Shown here: in pieces, positions 13,699-20,651 of the stretch | How positions within the stretch are numbered: position 1 is the first letter of the stretch | How the letters are laid out: each line of letters begins with the position of its first letter | From: Streptomyces lydicus | GTDB taxonomy: Bacteria > Actinomycetota > Actinomycetes > Streptomycetales > Streptomycetaceae | NCBI RefSeq assembly: GCF_004125265.1 | Contig: NZ_RDTE01000003.1 | Span: 496,001-560,000 of the forward strand | Length of the DNA: 64,000 bases | Direction: 5' to 3' | Position numbers and translations under genes: made by a program | Notes under the pieces: model-generated | Databases searched by the model: none | Told to the model about the DNA's origin: nothing | What the model saw: the letters and a program-made list of their open reading frames with translations, nothing else

Positions 13699-13931
13699 CG
13701 ACGTTTCCCGGAGAAGGAGTTGCGGACCTCGCCCGGGAATGCGGGCAGCGCAATGATCCGGGAGTCCGGTTTTTTTCCGGGGAGTGGAGGATGCAGCTGT
13801 CCGGAATGATGAAGTCTTTGGATTTCCGTGCCTGGCCTGGTCGGCGCTGCGCACCATTCCGGGAACGTCTCCCCGCTTGACGCGGAGATCTGACGGGCCG
13901 TTTCTCCGGCGACCGCCCCGAAGTTGAGCAT
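13695..13931 (-). CDS. Possible small ORF (78 aa), unknown function
   Basis: This frame begins with ATG 13931, eight nt after a strong GGAGGGGGAG ribosome site, and encodes 78 residues of no family I recognise (starts MLNFGAVAGETARQ). The first third has the genome's usual third-position GC, while the rest is weaker. The good ribosome site and its position upstream of benE are the only support. It may be a leader peptide, a decayed gene or chance. Confidence 0.3.
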   Translation of the reverse strand: MLNFGAVAGETARQISASSGETFPEWCAAPTRPGTEIQRLHHSGQLHPPLPGKKPDSRIIALPAFPGEVRNSFSGKRR

Positions 13932-14415
13932 AAGACAGACTCCCCCTCCTCAGGCAGGTTCCTGAGATACCTTGCGCCGGGGCATTCCGGGCCCGCGTTC
14001 GGCCACCCGTGCGTCGTGATGGACCAGAATCCAAACCGTGGAAAACGGGCAGCACAAAGCAAGTGCACTCGCAGTGGCGAGTTACCCATGGGCTTGGTGG
14101 CCGGCGCACGGGTCAGGTGCGCTCTCCGCAGAAGGGGCCGTTCCTCCCCCGTCCGCGTTGGTCGCAAATCCCCCATTCGCGATGTGACAGCGCAATCCTG
14201 CCACTCCACAAGCCTGGTGACAACGATTCACCGGAATCCCACAACGTTGAACGGTGAAATGTGGCGGGGTGGTTGGGCGGAATACATTCTTCCCGTTGGC
14301 CGGGCGTTCCCACCGGGCGTTCCCGCCGGTCGCACACCCGCCGTACCTGTCGGCACCTCGGCCCCGCTCGCACCACGGAAACCGGCGGAATCGGCAGGTG
14401 ACGCGGCATGCAGAA
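13932..14415. other. Intergenic stretch with no supported gene
   Basis: This roughly 480-nt stretch lies between the small frames upstream of benE and the terminator of the exported-protein gene. Base composition is lower in GC than the flanks, and stops occur in all frames except short uninformative ones. It probably contains the promoter for the leftward benE transcript. I see no RNA gene or repeat I can name. Confidence 0.5.
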
Positions 14416-14439
14416 GGCCCGGGATCACGATCCCGGGCC
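14416..14439 (-). terminator. Terminator hairpin for the exported His/Gly-rich protein
   Basis: GGCCCGGGAT (14416-14425) pairs perfectly with 14430-14439 around a CACG loop. A weaker hairpin, CCGCT-TG-AGCGG, lies between it and the stop at 14464. Confidence 0.75.
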
Positions 14440-14463
14440 CACCGCTTGAGCGGCCGACAGTTT

Positions 14464-14877
14464 CTAGATGAGGCCGAGCAGGCCGAGGCCGAGCAGCCCG
14501 TCCTTGCCCAGCCCGTCCCTGCCCGCATCCAATCCGTCGCGCCCGTTGGCGTCGCGCCCGCCGGCGTCCCGCCCGTAGCCTTCGCGGTCATAGCCGCTGT
14601 CACGGCCGAAGCCGTCGTCGCGGGCGCCGGCCTGGTCGTAGCCGTCGTGGCCACCGTGACCGAAGCGGCCGTGGCCGCGACCGTGGTGGCGATTGTGGTG
14701 CCGGTTGTGGTGCCGGTCGCCGTAGTGGCCCCTGTCGCAGTGGCGCGAGAAGCACTTGGCGCTCTGTGAGCTGCTGGGGACCGGGGTTGCGGCGGTGGCA
14801 GCGCCTGCCGTCGGCACCACCAGGGCAGCCGCGGCCAGGCCGGCCACGGCAAGGCCGCGAGGGATCGAAGGGTGCAT
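14464..14877 (-). CDS. Small exported His/Gly/Asp-rich protein
   Basis: The 137-residue protein has a clear Sec signal peptide (LAVAGLAAAALVVPTAGAATA) and then only two cysteines in the mature part, in CFSRHC. A histidine-rich block follows (about residues 48-75, repeating H-H-N-R), then Gly/Asp/Arg-rich repeats (GRDxxGRD) and a hydrophobic GLLGLGLLGLI end. AAGGTGGG precedes ATG 14877. The His cluster suggests metal binding outside the cell, but this is inference. A perfect palindrome AGAATATTCT lies in its upstream region at 14908-14917. Confidence 0.8.
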   Translation of the reverse strand: MHPSIPRGLAVAGLAAAALVVPTAGAATAATPVPSSSQSAKCFSRHCDRGHYGDRHHNRHHNRHHGRGHGRFGHGGHDGYDQAGARDDGFGRDSGYDREGYGRDAGGRDANGRDGLDAGRDGLGKDGLLGLGLLGLI

Positions 14878-15041
14878 GTTCCCACCTTCACTCGACTCTG
14901 CAGAAAAAGAATATTCTCTGCAAAAGTGACAATAAGGGTAGCTTTGCCTCTCGACCCGCGACCCGCCGCAGAGTCACCGGAACGCAGCACCCACCGGAAC
15001 GCGACACGCACCCCAACAGTCCACGCCGCGGCCCTCCTGGT

Positions 15042-15680
15042 TCACTCCGGCATCCGGCCGCTCTCCCCGGCCACCGCCGCGTCGGTCTGCGGCAGGCTCT
15101 CCAGCAGGCCACCCAGGGCACCCACCACGAGCCGGCACACCGTGTCGGGGTCGGCGCTAGCCAACGGCTCCTTGCCGACCACCACACGCATCAGGCCAAT
15201 TCCCAGCAGCCAGGACAGCGCCAAATCGCCCCGCAAGGTCCCGGTATCGGACTCGGAGAGCGTGGCGAGCACCGCCGCGTACTCCTCCCCCAGCCCCCGC
15301 AGCGCCTCCGCGATCTCGTCGCTGCCGCCGATGGAGCGCAGACACACCTCCAGCGCGCGGTCGGCGCCCTGCTCCCGGCCGCCGGCCAGCATGCCGCGCA
15401 GCGCGACCTCGAACAGCCGCTCGGCGGGGGTGGTGCGCAGCTGCTCATGGCCGCCACGTGCCATGACTTCCCCGAACAGGGCCCGTTTCGAGCCGAAGTA
15501 ACGGAACAGCAGGGCCTGATTGGCCCCGGCGCGGGCCGCGATATCGCGCACCGTCGCCCGTTCGTAGCCGCGCTCGGCGAACAGCTCCGACGCGGCATCG
15601 AGCAACCGCAGCCGGGTGCCCTCTGCACTGCGGCGGTATGCGCTCTCCGCGCCGTGCTGCGGGGACTTGGCCATCGCCAC
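15042..15680 (-). CDS. TetR-family transcriptional repressor
   Basis: This 212-residue protein carries a typical N-terminal TetR DNA-binding domain (TVRDIAARAGANQALLFRYFGSK, roughly residues 42-64) and a helical ligand-binding C-terminal domain. It is transcribed divergently from the P450/ferredoxin pair. The only strong palindrome between them lies over the P450 promoter, so it most likely represses the P450 until a ligand binds. The start could be either of two closely spaced ATGs. Confidence 0.9.
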   Translation of the reverse strand: MAMAKSPQHGAESAYRRSAEGTRLRLLDAASELFAERGYERATVRDIAARAGANQALLFRYFGSKRALFGEVMARGGHEQLRTTPAERLFEVALRGMLAGGREQGADRALEVCLRSIGGSDEIAEALRGLGEEYAAVLATLSESDTGTLRGDLALSWLLGIGLMRVVVGKEPLASADPDTVCRLVVGALGGLLESLPQTDAAVAGESGRMPE

Positions 15681-15724
15681 GCTCCTCTCCGTTGGCCCGT
15701 CAGGATGACGGCCACAATCGATCG

Positions 15725-15773
15725 TTGACCGGCCCGAGGGGGGCGTCCTACCTTATGTAAGCAGGTGCTTACA
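15725..15773 (+). promoter_or_regulatory. P450 promoter with overlapping TetR-type operator
   Basis: A -35-like TTGACC (15725-15730) and -10-like TACCTT (15749-15754) are separated by 18 nt. Immediately after lies an 18-bp palindrome at 15756-15773, TGTAAGCA-GG-TGCTTACA, with perfect 8-nt arms. It ends 14 nt before the TTG start of the P450, so bound repressor would block transcription initiation. Size and symmetry are typical of TetR operators. Confidence 0.75.
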
Positions 15774-15787
15774 CAAGGGAGGTCACC

Positions 15788-16978
15788 TTGACCACAGCCG
15801 ACACAGCACCCCTCTCCTACCCCTTCAATGTCCCCGAGAGCCTTGAGCTTTCCGAGGAGTACGAACACGCCCGCAACCGTCCGGGGCTGCTGAAAGTCCG
15901 GATGACGTACGGCGAGCCGGCCTGGCTCGTGACCCGGTACGCCGAGGCCCGGTTCGTCCTCGGCGATCAGCGCTTCAGCCGCGCCGAGGGCGTCCGGCAC
16001 GACGAGCCCCGGCAGTCCGAAGGACGCCGCGACAGCGGCATCCTGGGCATGGACCCGCCCGACCACACCCGGCTGCGCACCCTGGTGGCCAAGGCCTTCA
16101 CCGTCCGGCAGGTGGAAAAGCTCAGGCCGCAGGTCAAGCAACTGGCGCACGAACTGCTCGACGAGCTCGCGGCGGCCGGGCCGCCCGCCGACCTGGTCGA
16201 CCGTTACGCGCTGCCCATCCCCGTCGCGGTGATCTGCCGCCTGCTCGGCGTCCCGGCCGAGGACCGGCCGCGGTTCCGGGTCTGGAGTGACGCCGCGCTG
16301 TCGACAAGTTCTCTCACCGCGGCGGAATTCGACGCCAATCAAGAAGAACTCCGCTCCTATATGCGGCAGTTGATCGAGCAGCACCGGCGCGCGCCGCAGG
16401 ACGACCTGATGACGGCGCTCATCGACGCCCGCGACGTCAACGACCGGCTGACCGAACTCGAACTCGTCGACCTCTGCGTCGGCATCCTGGTCGCCGGGCA
16501 CGAGACCACCGCCACCCAGATTCCCAACTTCGTTCTGGCGCTGCTGGACCACCCGGGCCAGCTCGCCCTGTTGCGCGAAAAGCCGGAGCTGATCGGCCGG
16601 GCCGTGGAGGAACTCCTGCGCTTCGTACCGCTCGGCAGCGGTGCGAGCCAGCCCCGTTACGCGACGGAGGACGTCGAGGTCGGCGGGACGCTGGTGCAGG
16701 CCGGCACCCCCGTCCTGGTGGCGGTGGGTGCGGCCAACCGGGATGCCCTGCGTTTCGACTCACCGGGGACACTGGACATCTCGCGGGCCGGGACCCAGCA
16801 CCTCGGGTTCGGTCACGGGGTCCATCACTGTCTGGGCGCGCCGCTGGCCCGGCTGGAGCTCCAGGAGGCGCTGATCGCCCTGATCACCCGCTTCCCGGAT
16901 CTGCGGCTGGCGGGCGATGTGGTGTGGAAGAGCGAGATGCTGGTGCGCGGCCCCCGGGTCATGCCGGTGGGGTGGTGA
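15788..16978 (+). CDS. Cytochrome P450
   Basis: The 396-residue soluble bacterial P450 has the oxygen-activation motif AGHETT at 236-241, the ExxR motif in EELLR at 274-278 and the heme loop FGHGVHHCLG at 341-350 with Cys348 as ligand. The TTG start is supported by GGGAGGT four to five nt upstream. The [3Fe-4S] ferredoxin gene follows after 4 nt, a common Streptomyces redox pair. TetR control suggests inducible detoxification or xenobiotic/steroid hydroxylation rather than an antibiotic pathway. The substrate cannot be read from the sequence. Confidence 0.95.
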   Translation: MTTADTAPLSYPFNVPESLELSEEYEHARNRPGLLKVRMTYGEPAWLVTRYAEARFVLGDQRFSRAEGVRHDEPRQSEGRRDSGILGMDPPDHTRLRTLVAKAFTVRQVEKLRPQVKQLAHELLDELAAAGPPADLVDRYALPIPVAVICRLLGVPAEDRPRFRVWSDAALSTSSLTAAEFDANQEELRSYMRQLIEQHRRAPQDDLMTALIDARDVNDRLTELELVDLCVGILVAGHETTATQIPNFVLALLDHPGQLALLREKPELIGRAVEELLRFVPLGSGASQPRYATEDVEVGGTLVQAGTPVLVAVGAANRDALRFDSPGTLDISRAGTQHLGFGHGVHHCLGAPLARLELQEALIALITRFPDLRLAGDVVWKSEMLVRGPRVMPVGW

Positions 16979-16982
16979 ACGG

Positions 16983-17198
16983 ATGACCTGGAAGCTGGAG
17001 ATCGACCCCGGCCAGTGCATGGCCTCGGGGTCCTGCGCCGCCATCGCGCCGGACCTCTTCGCCCTGGACGGCGAGCACGCCCGTCCGCTCAAGGAGCGGA
17101 TCGACGAGGACGAACGTGCGCTGGACGCCGCCGATGTCTGTCCGGCCGTCGCGATCACCGTACGGGACGGGGAGAAGGTCGTCGGGCCCCGGCCCTAA
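16983..17198 (+). CDS. [3Fe-4S]-type ferredoxin
   Basis: The 71-residue protein is a small ferredoxin of the type paired with actinobacterial P450s. Cysteines appear as CMASGSC near the N-terminus and CPAVAI near the C-terminus, with Ala or Ser where a fourth ligand would be, consistent with a 3Fe-4S cluster. The start at 16983 lies four nt after the P450 stop. It should deliver electrons to the P450 immediately upstream; no dedicated reductase is in the operon. Confidence 0.92.
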   Translation: MTWKLEIDPGQCMASGSCAAIAPDLFALDGEHARPLKERIDEDERALDAADVCPAVAITVRDGEKVVGPRP

Positions 17199-17239
17199 GG
17201 AGAGAGAAGCGCTGTCGGCCTCCTGGGGCCGGCGACCGG

Positions 17240-17278
17240 GCTCCTCCGGGATGCGGATGCGCCGCATCCCGGAGGAGC
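17240..17278 (+). terminator. Strong 17-bp hairpin after the P450 operon
   Basis: GCTCCTCCGGGATGCGG (17240-17256) pairs perfectly with 17262-17278 around a five-nt loop, 42 nt after the ferredoxin stop. No T-run follows, as is usual in streptomycetes. Confidence 0.8.
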
Positions 17279-17754
17279 GGCCGGCTGCGTGGCCTGCGCG
17301 CCACCCTGCCCCGGCGGATGCTGCTGATCGTGGGCGCGAGCACGTTCTCCGGGCTGATCCTGCACGTTCTCCTCCGTGCAGATCCTGCGCGTCCCCCGTG
17401 CTGATCGGGCAGGCCCCGTGCTCCTTCTGGCGCCGCTTCCCGTACTGGCGGCGTGAACACGCGCTCCTGGAGACCCTGTTCGAGCTCGCCTCCACCGCCG
17501 TGCTGTGGCTCACCGGTCTGGATCTTCCGACGCATCCCTCCCGCGGTGAGCACTACCGACAGCAGCGCTACCGGCAGCAAGCTCTGCTGAGAGCAGCGCT
17601 ACTGACGGCAGCGCTACTGACGGCAGCACGGAGAGCGGCACTGCCCACCGCTTCGGTGCGCCGGTGGTCGAAGGTGAGTGAGATCGTCAGGTTGAGGGCC
17701 ACGTCGGGACCCTCCCGCTCCGCTGCGGGGTGGGGGTGCGACGATGGGCCTGTC
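17279..17754. other. Intergenic stretch, no supported gene
   Basis: Frames here are open but lack family similarity. One plus-strand stretch around 17305-17405 encodes a hydrophobic segment (MLLIVGASTFSGLILHVLL) that could be a gene remnant. GCGCTACTGACGGCA is tandemly duplicated near 17600. The promoter for the Met-rich membrane protein at 17755 should lie near the right end. Confidence 0.4.
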
Positions 17755-18588
17755 ATGGATGCGGGGCAGGTTCTCAGAGGGCTACGCGCCGCGGTGTTCG
17801 CGGTGGTGTGTGTGCTGCTCGCCGCGCTGGGACACATGGTGATGTCGGATGCCGTGATACCCGCGTGGATGCTGCTCGTCGCCGGAGTCGGGACCGCGGC
17901 CGGCGCCTGGTGCTGCGCGGGCCGGGAACGCGGGCCGCTGCTCGTGGGGTTGCTGACCGTCGGCACCCAGGCGGCGTTGCACAGTGCCTTCTCATTGGGC
18001 CAGGCGGTCGCCCGCTCCGGTGGGGGCGAGAGCTCACTCGCGCGCCGGTGGGCGGAGACCTGGCTGTGCGGGGCGGACGGGACGCGACTCTCCGGGCACG
18101 GCAGCGCCCGGCTGATCCAGCTGATGCATCAGCAGATGGCGGCCCTGCCCTCGACGGACCGCGCGAGCCGGCTGCGGGACATGGCCGGCATGGGACATAC
18201 CGAGCACATGGGCCACATGGGCTCCATGAGCGGCGGCATGGACGCCATGAGCGGTATGAGCGGCATGGGCGGCATGGACGGCATCGCTCACGCAGGTCAG
18301 ATGCCGGGGATGCACGGCAGTGCCACCGGCATGCTGGCGGCCCACCTGCTGGTCGCCCTGCTCAGCGCGGGGTGGCTGTGGGGTGGCGAACGGGCGGCGT
18401 ACCAGCTCGTACGGAGCCTGTCGGCCTGGTTGTTCGCGCCGTTGGTGCTCGTCCTGCGGATCCTGCTGCCCGATCCGCGGCCCGCCGTCCGCGCCGCCCG
18501 TCAGGAGCCGCGGCGTGCGGTGCGGCAGTTGCTACTGGCGCATACGAGGTCGTTGCGGGGTCCACCGCAGGAGCCGGCTGTCTGCTGA
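17755..18588 (+). CDS. Integral membrane protein with Met/His-rich loop, probably copper-linked
   Basis: This 277-residue membrane protein has about four hydrophobic segments, two before and two after a long loop. The loop (about residues 140-185) is dense in Met, His and Gly, as in GMGHTEHMGHMGSM, a pattern typical of periplasmic or extracellular copper-binding regions. I do not recognise a named family. The neighbouring sigma factor, PCu(A)C chaperone and copper ATPase support a role in copper sensing, storage or import. The ATG at 17755 begins the first membrane-like helix; the long open frame upstream has no coding character. Confidence 0.75.
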   Translation: MDAGQVLRGLRAAVFAVVCVLLAALGHMVMSDAVIPAWMLLVAGVGTAAGAWCCAGRERGPLLVGLLTVGTQAALHSAFSLGQAVARSGGGESSLARRWAETWLCGADGTRLSGHGSARLIQLMHQQMAALPSTDRASRLRDMAGMGHTEHMGHMGSMSGGMDAMSGMSGMGGMDGIAHAGQMPGMHGSATGMLAAHLLVALLSAGWLWGGERAAYQLVRSLSAWLFAPLVLVLRILLPDPRPAVRAARQEPRRAVRQLLLAHTRSLRGPPQEPAVC

Positions 18589-18802
18589 CAGCACGGTTGA
18601 ACTCCAGAGCCGGCGGACGACCGGGTGCCGAGCGCACCCGACGACGCCCCGGCTCCGACTTCACCGGTCCCCGCCGCGCGCGGTGACCGGGTCATGCGAA
18701 GGACTCCAGATGATGATTCCTGTCCGGATGCGCGTGGCACTGCCGCCCGCATCCCTTCCCGGCGTTCCGGCCGGCGGAGGCGGGCGCCCGCCGGCCACCA
18801 CA

Positions 18803-19183
18803 TCAACCGGCGGGTGTACGTGTACCGCCGGAATCCGCCGAGCCGGTGTCTCCCCTGCCGGTGTCTCCCCTGCCGGTGTTTCCCCTGCCGGTGTTTCCCT
18901 TTCCGGCGTCTGCCATGCCGGCGTCTGCGGTGCCGGAAATCGCCGGTACCGCGGAGACCGCACACAGTCGGGCGAGCAGCGTCCCGGCAACCGCCGGGTC
19001 GTCCGCCGGGTGCGCGGCGACGCGGTCGAGGCCGGTCGTCAGGGCCCGTACCTGTGCGTCCCACCGTCGGCAGTCCCGGCAGCCGGCCAGGTGGTCGTCG
19101 AGCCGGCCGGGGGTGAGCCCGGGAGGCAGTTCCTCGCCGTCGAGGCGGGCGGAGAGTGCCGTACGGATGCGCGAGCAGAGCAT
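18803..19183 (-). CDS. Zinc-finger (zf-HC2) anti-sigma factor
   Basis: The 126-residue protein starts with a zinc-binding anti-sigma domain: MLCSRIRTALSARLDGEE followed by LDDHLAGCRDCRRW, the H-x3-C-x2-C arrangement of ZAS proteins. There is no membrane segment, so it is cytoplasmic and could be redox- or metal-responsive. GGGGAGGA precedes ATG 19183. The C-terminal quarter is a low-complexity tail of Gly-Asn/Asp-Thr-Gly-Arg repeats. It is divergent from, and presumably controls, the ECF sigma factor starting 50 nt away. Confidence 0.85.
   Translation of the reverse strand: MLCSRIRTALSARLDGEELPPGLTPGRLDDHLAGCRDCRRWDAQVRALTTGLDRVAAHPADDPAVAGTLLARLCAVSAVPAISGTADAGMADAGKGNTGRGNTGRGDTGRGDTGSADSGGTRTPAG
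18842..18901. repeat. 15-nt tandem repeat in anti-sigma factor tail
   Basis: Four copies of a 15-nt unit (GCCGGTGTCTCCCCT with small changes) lie head to tail. On the minus strand they encode the (R/K)GNTG / RGDTG pentapeptide repeats at the end of the anti-sigma factor. Confidence 0.9.
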
Positions 19184-19232
19184 GCGTCCATCCTCCCCGA
19201 AGCGCGACGGCGCGGCGAGGGGCGGTCGCGGC

Positions 19233-19901
19233 ATGCGGGATGACGAGGCGGTGACGGGCTGGGCGCTGGCCGCCCGCACCGGGGACGAGCGGGCCGTCGA
19301 GCAGTTCGTGCGGGCCACGCAGCTCGATGTCCGGCGCTATGTGACGCATCTCAGCGGTGATCCGCAGGCGACCGACGATCTGATGCAGGACACCTATGTC
19401 CGGGCGCTGCGCAGTCTGCCGCGGTTCGAGGGCCGGTCGTCGGCGCGTACCTGGCTGCTGACGATTGCCCGGCGGGTCGTGGCGGACCGCATCCGGTCCA
19501 TCGCGGTGCGGCCCCGGCTGGCCGCGACGGACGACTGGCAGTCGGCCGCGGAGCGGATGCAGCCGCGGGGTCTGCCGGGGTTCGACGAGGGCATCGCGCT
19601 GGCCGAGCTGCTGGCGGCGCTGGCGCCCCAGCGGCGGGAGGCCTTTGTGCTCACGCAGTTGCTGGGGCTGCCGTACGCGGCGGCGGCCGGGGTGATGGGC
19701 TGTCCGGTGGGGACCGTGCGGTCCCGGGTGGCGCGTGCCCGGGAGACGCTGGTCGGGTTGCTGACGGATGCGGAGCGGCCGGAAGGGGAGCTCCTGGAAG
19801 GGGAGCTCCTGGAAAGCGAGTGCCCGGGAGCGAAGCGCCCGGAAGGGAAGCGCCCGGAGAGGGCCCACGAGCCGCGCGTCTACGCGGACGCCGTGGCCTG
19901 A
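19233..19901 (+). CDS. ECF RNA polymerase sigma factor
   Basis: The 222-residue protein has sigma-70 region 2 (DLMQDTYVRALRSLPRFEG, with TWLLTIARRVVADRIR) and region 4 (LAPQRREAFVLTQLLGLPY ... GTVRSRVARARETL). It resembles the SigC-like ECF group of actinobacteria, which has been tied to copper physiology in mycobacteria; that link here is inferred. The C-terminal 40 residues are a repetitive Glu/Leu/Pro/Lys tail (GELLEGELLE) unusual for sigma factors. The divergent gene encodes its likely zinc-finger anti-sigma partner. Confidence 0.9.
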   Translation: MRDDEAVTGWALAARTGDERAVEQFVRATQLDVRRYVTHLSGDPQATDDLMQDTYVRALRSLPRFEGRSSARTWLLTIARRVVADRIRSIAVRPRLAATDDWQSAAERMQPRGLPGFDEGIALAELLAALAPQRREAFVLTQLLGLPYAAAAGVMGCPVGTVRSRVARARETLVGLLTDAERPEGELLEGELLESECPGAKRPEGKRPERAHEPRVYADAVA

Positions 19902-19951
19902 CGCCGTGGCCTGACGCCGCGCCCAGGGCGCGGAGTGCACGGCAGAGCGAC

Positions 19952-19988
19952 GGGGCTCATGGGTGGCGAAGGCCGGTCCATGAGCCCC
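19952..19988. terminator. 11-bp hairpin between convergent sigma factor and copper operon
   Basis: GGGGCTCATGG (19952-19962) pairs perfectly with 19978-19988. A shorter GC hairpin, CCGCGCC-CAG-GGCGCGG, at 19917-19933 precedes it. Together they should end both converging transcripts. Confidence 0.7.
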
Positions 19989-20108
19989 GCGCCCGTGACG
20001 TGTGGGACCCGCGGCATGAGCACGTGGCGTGGGGCCCGTGGCAGCAGCCCCCTGACATGACATGGACCCGTGGTGTGAGGGCCCATGGCGTAGGGCCGGC
20101 GGTTCAGT

Positions 20109-20651
20109 TCAGCTGCCGGGACGTACCGCCCGTGCCCGTACCGTCTGTGCCGGGCTGTGGCGGAAGTGCAGCGTGAAGGTGAGCCGGTCGCCGGGCGCGA
20201 GCCGTGGCGGCGGGCTGACCATGATGTCCAGGGAGGTCGGCGTCATGGTCAGCGCGCCGCCCGCCGGGACGGTGGCGCCGCGGACCATCGCCATGCTCCG
20301 GGCGTTGTGCCCGATGTCGACGGTACGGCTGAGCATCGCGCGATGGCCGCTGGGGCCGGTGACGCCGGTCAGGACGTCATCGGCGCCACCGGTGTTGCGG
20401 AGCGTGAAGAACGCCGCGGTCGCCTCGGACCCCGAGGGGATCAGCACCCGGCCCTCGGGGATCGTCAGCTCCGCCGGCCTGCCCGCGTTGCCGCCGGCGG
20501 TCCACGCGGTGAGCGCGCCGAGGGTCACCAGACAGGTGAGCAGCGGCACAGCAACGGACGAGAGGGACGGGAGAGAAGGAAGAGGCGGGAGAGATGAGAG
20601 AGATGGGAAAGACGGGAGGGACGCGAAGGGTGGAAGGGACGGCCGTTTCAT
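20109..20651 (-). CDS. PCu(A)C-type copper chaperone, membrane-anchored
   Basis: This 180-residue protein matches the PCu(A)C (DUF461) family of extracytoplasmic Cu(I) chaperones that feed copper to cytochrome oxidase or other cuproenzymes. His and Met candidates for copper binding are visible as HRAML, GHNARSMAM and the Met residues of MTPTSLDIMV. The N-terminal 30 residues are an odd Leu-Pro-Ser-rich run encoded by a purine-rich stretch, before the hydrophobic export/anchor helix. Its ATG overlaps the stop of copA (ATGA), so the two are translationally coupled. Confidence 0.88.
   Translation of the reverse strand: MKRPSLPPFASLPSFPSLSSLPPLPSLPSLSSVAVPLLTCLVTLGALTAWTAGGNAGRPAELTIPEGRVLIPSGSEATAAFFTLRNTGGADDVLTGVTGPSGHRAMLSRTVDIGHNARSMAMVRGATVPAGGALTMTPTSLDIMVSPPPRLAPGDRLTFTLHFRHSPAQTVRARAVRPGS

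Noticed and set aside
14016-14471. A 151-codon plus-strand frame
   Set aside because: It includes the terminator hairpin of the opposite-strand gene, has no ribosome site and shows no coding composition.
17116-17754. An upstream extension of the Met-rich membrane protein frame
   Set aside because: It overlaps the ferredoxin end and a strong terminator, lacks codon bias and would precede the natural membrane-helix start at 17755.
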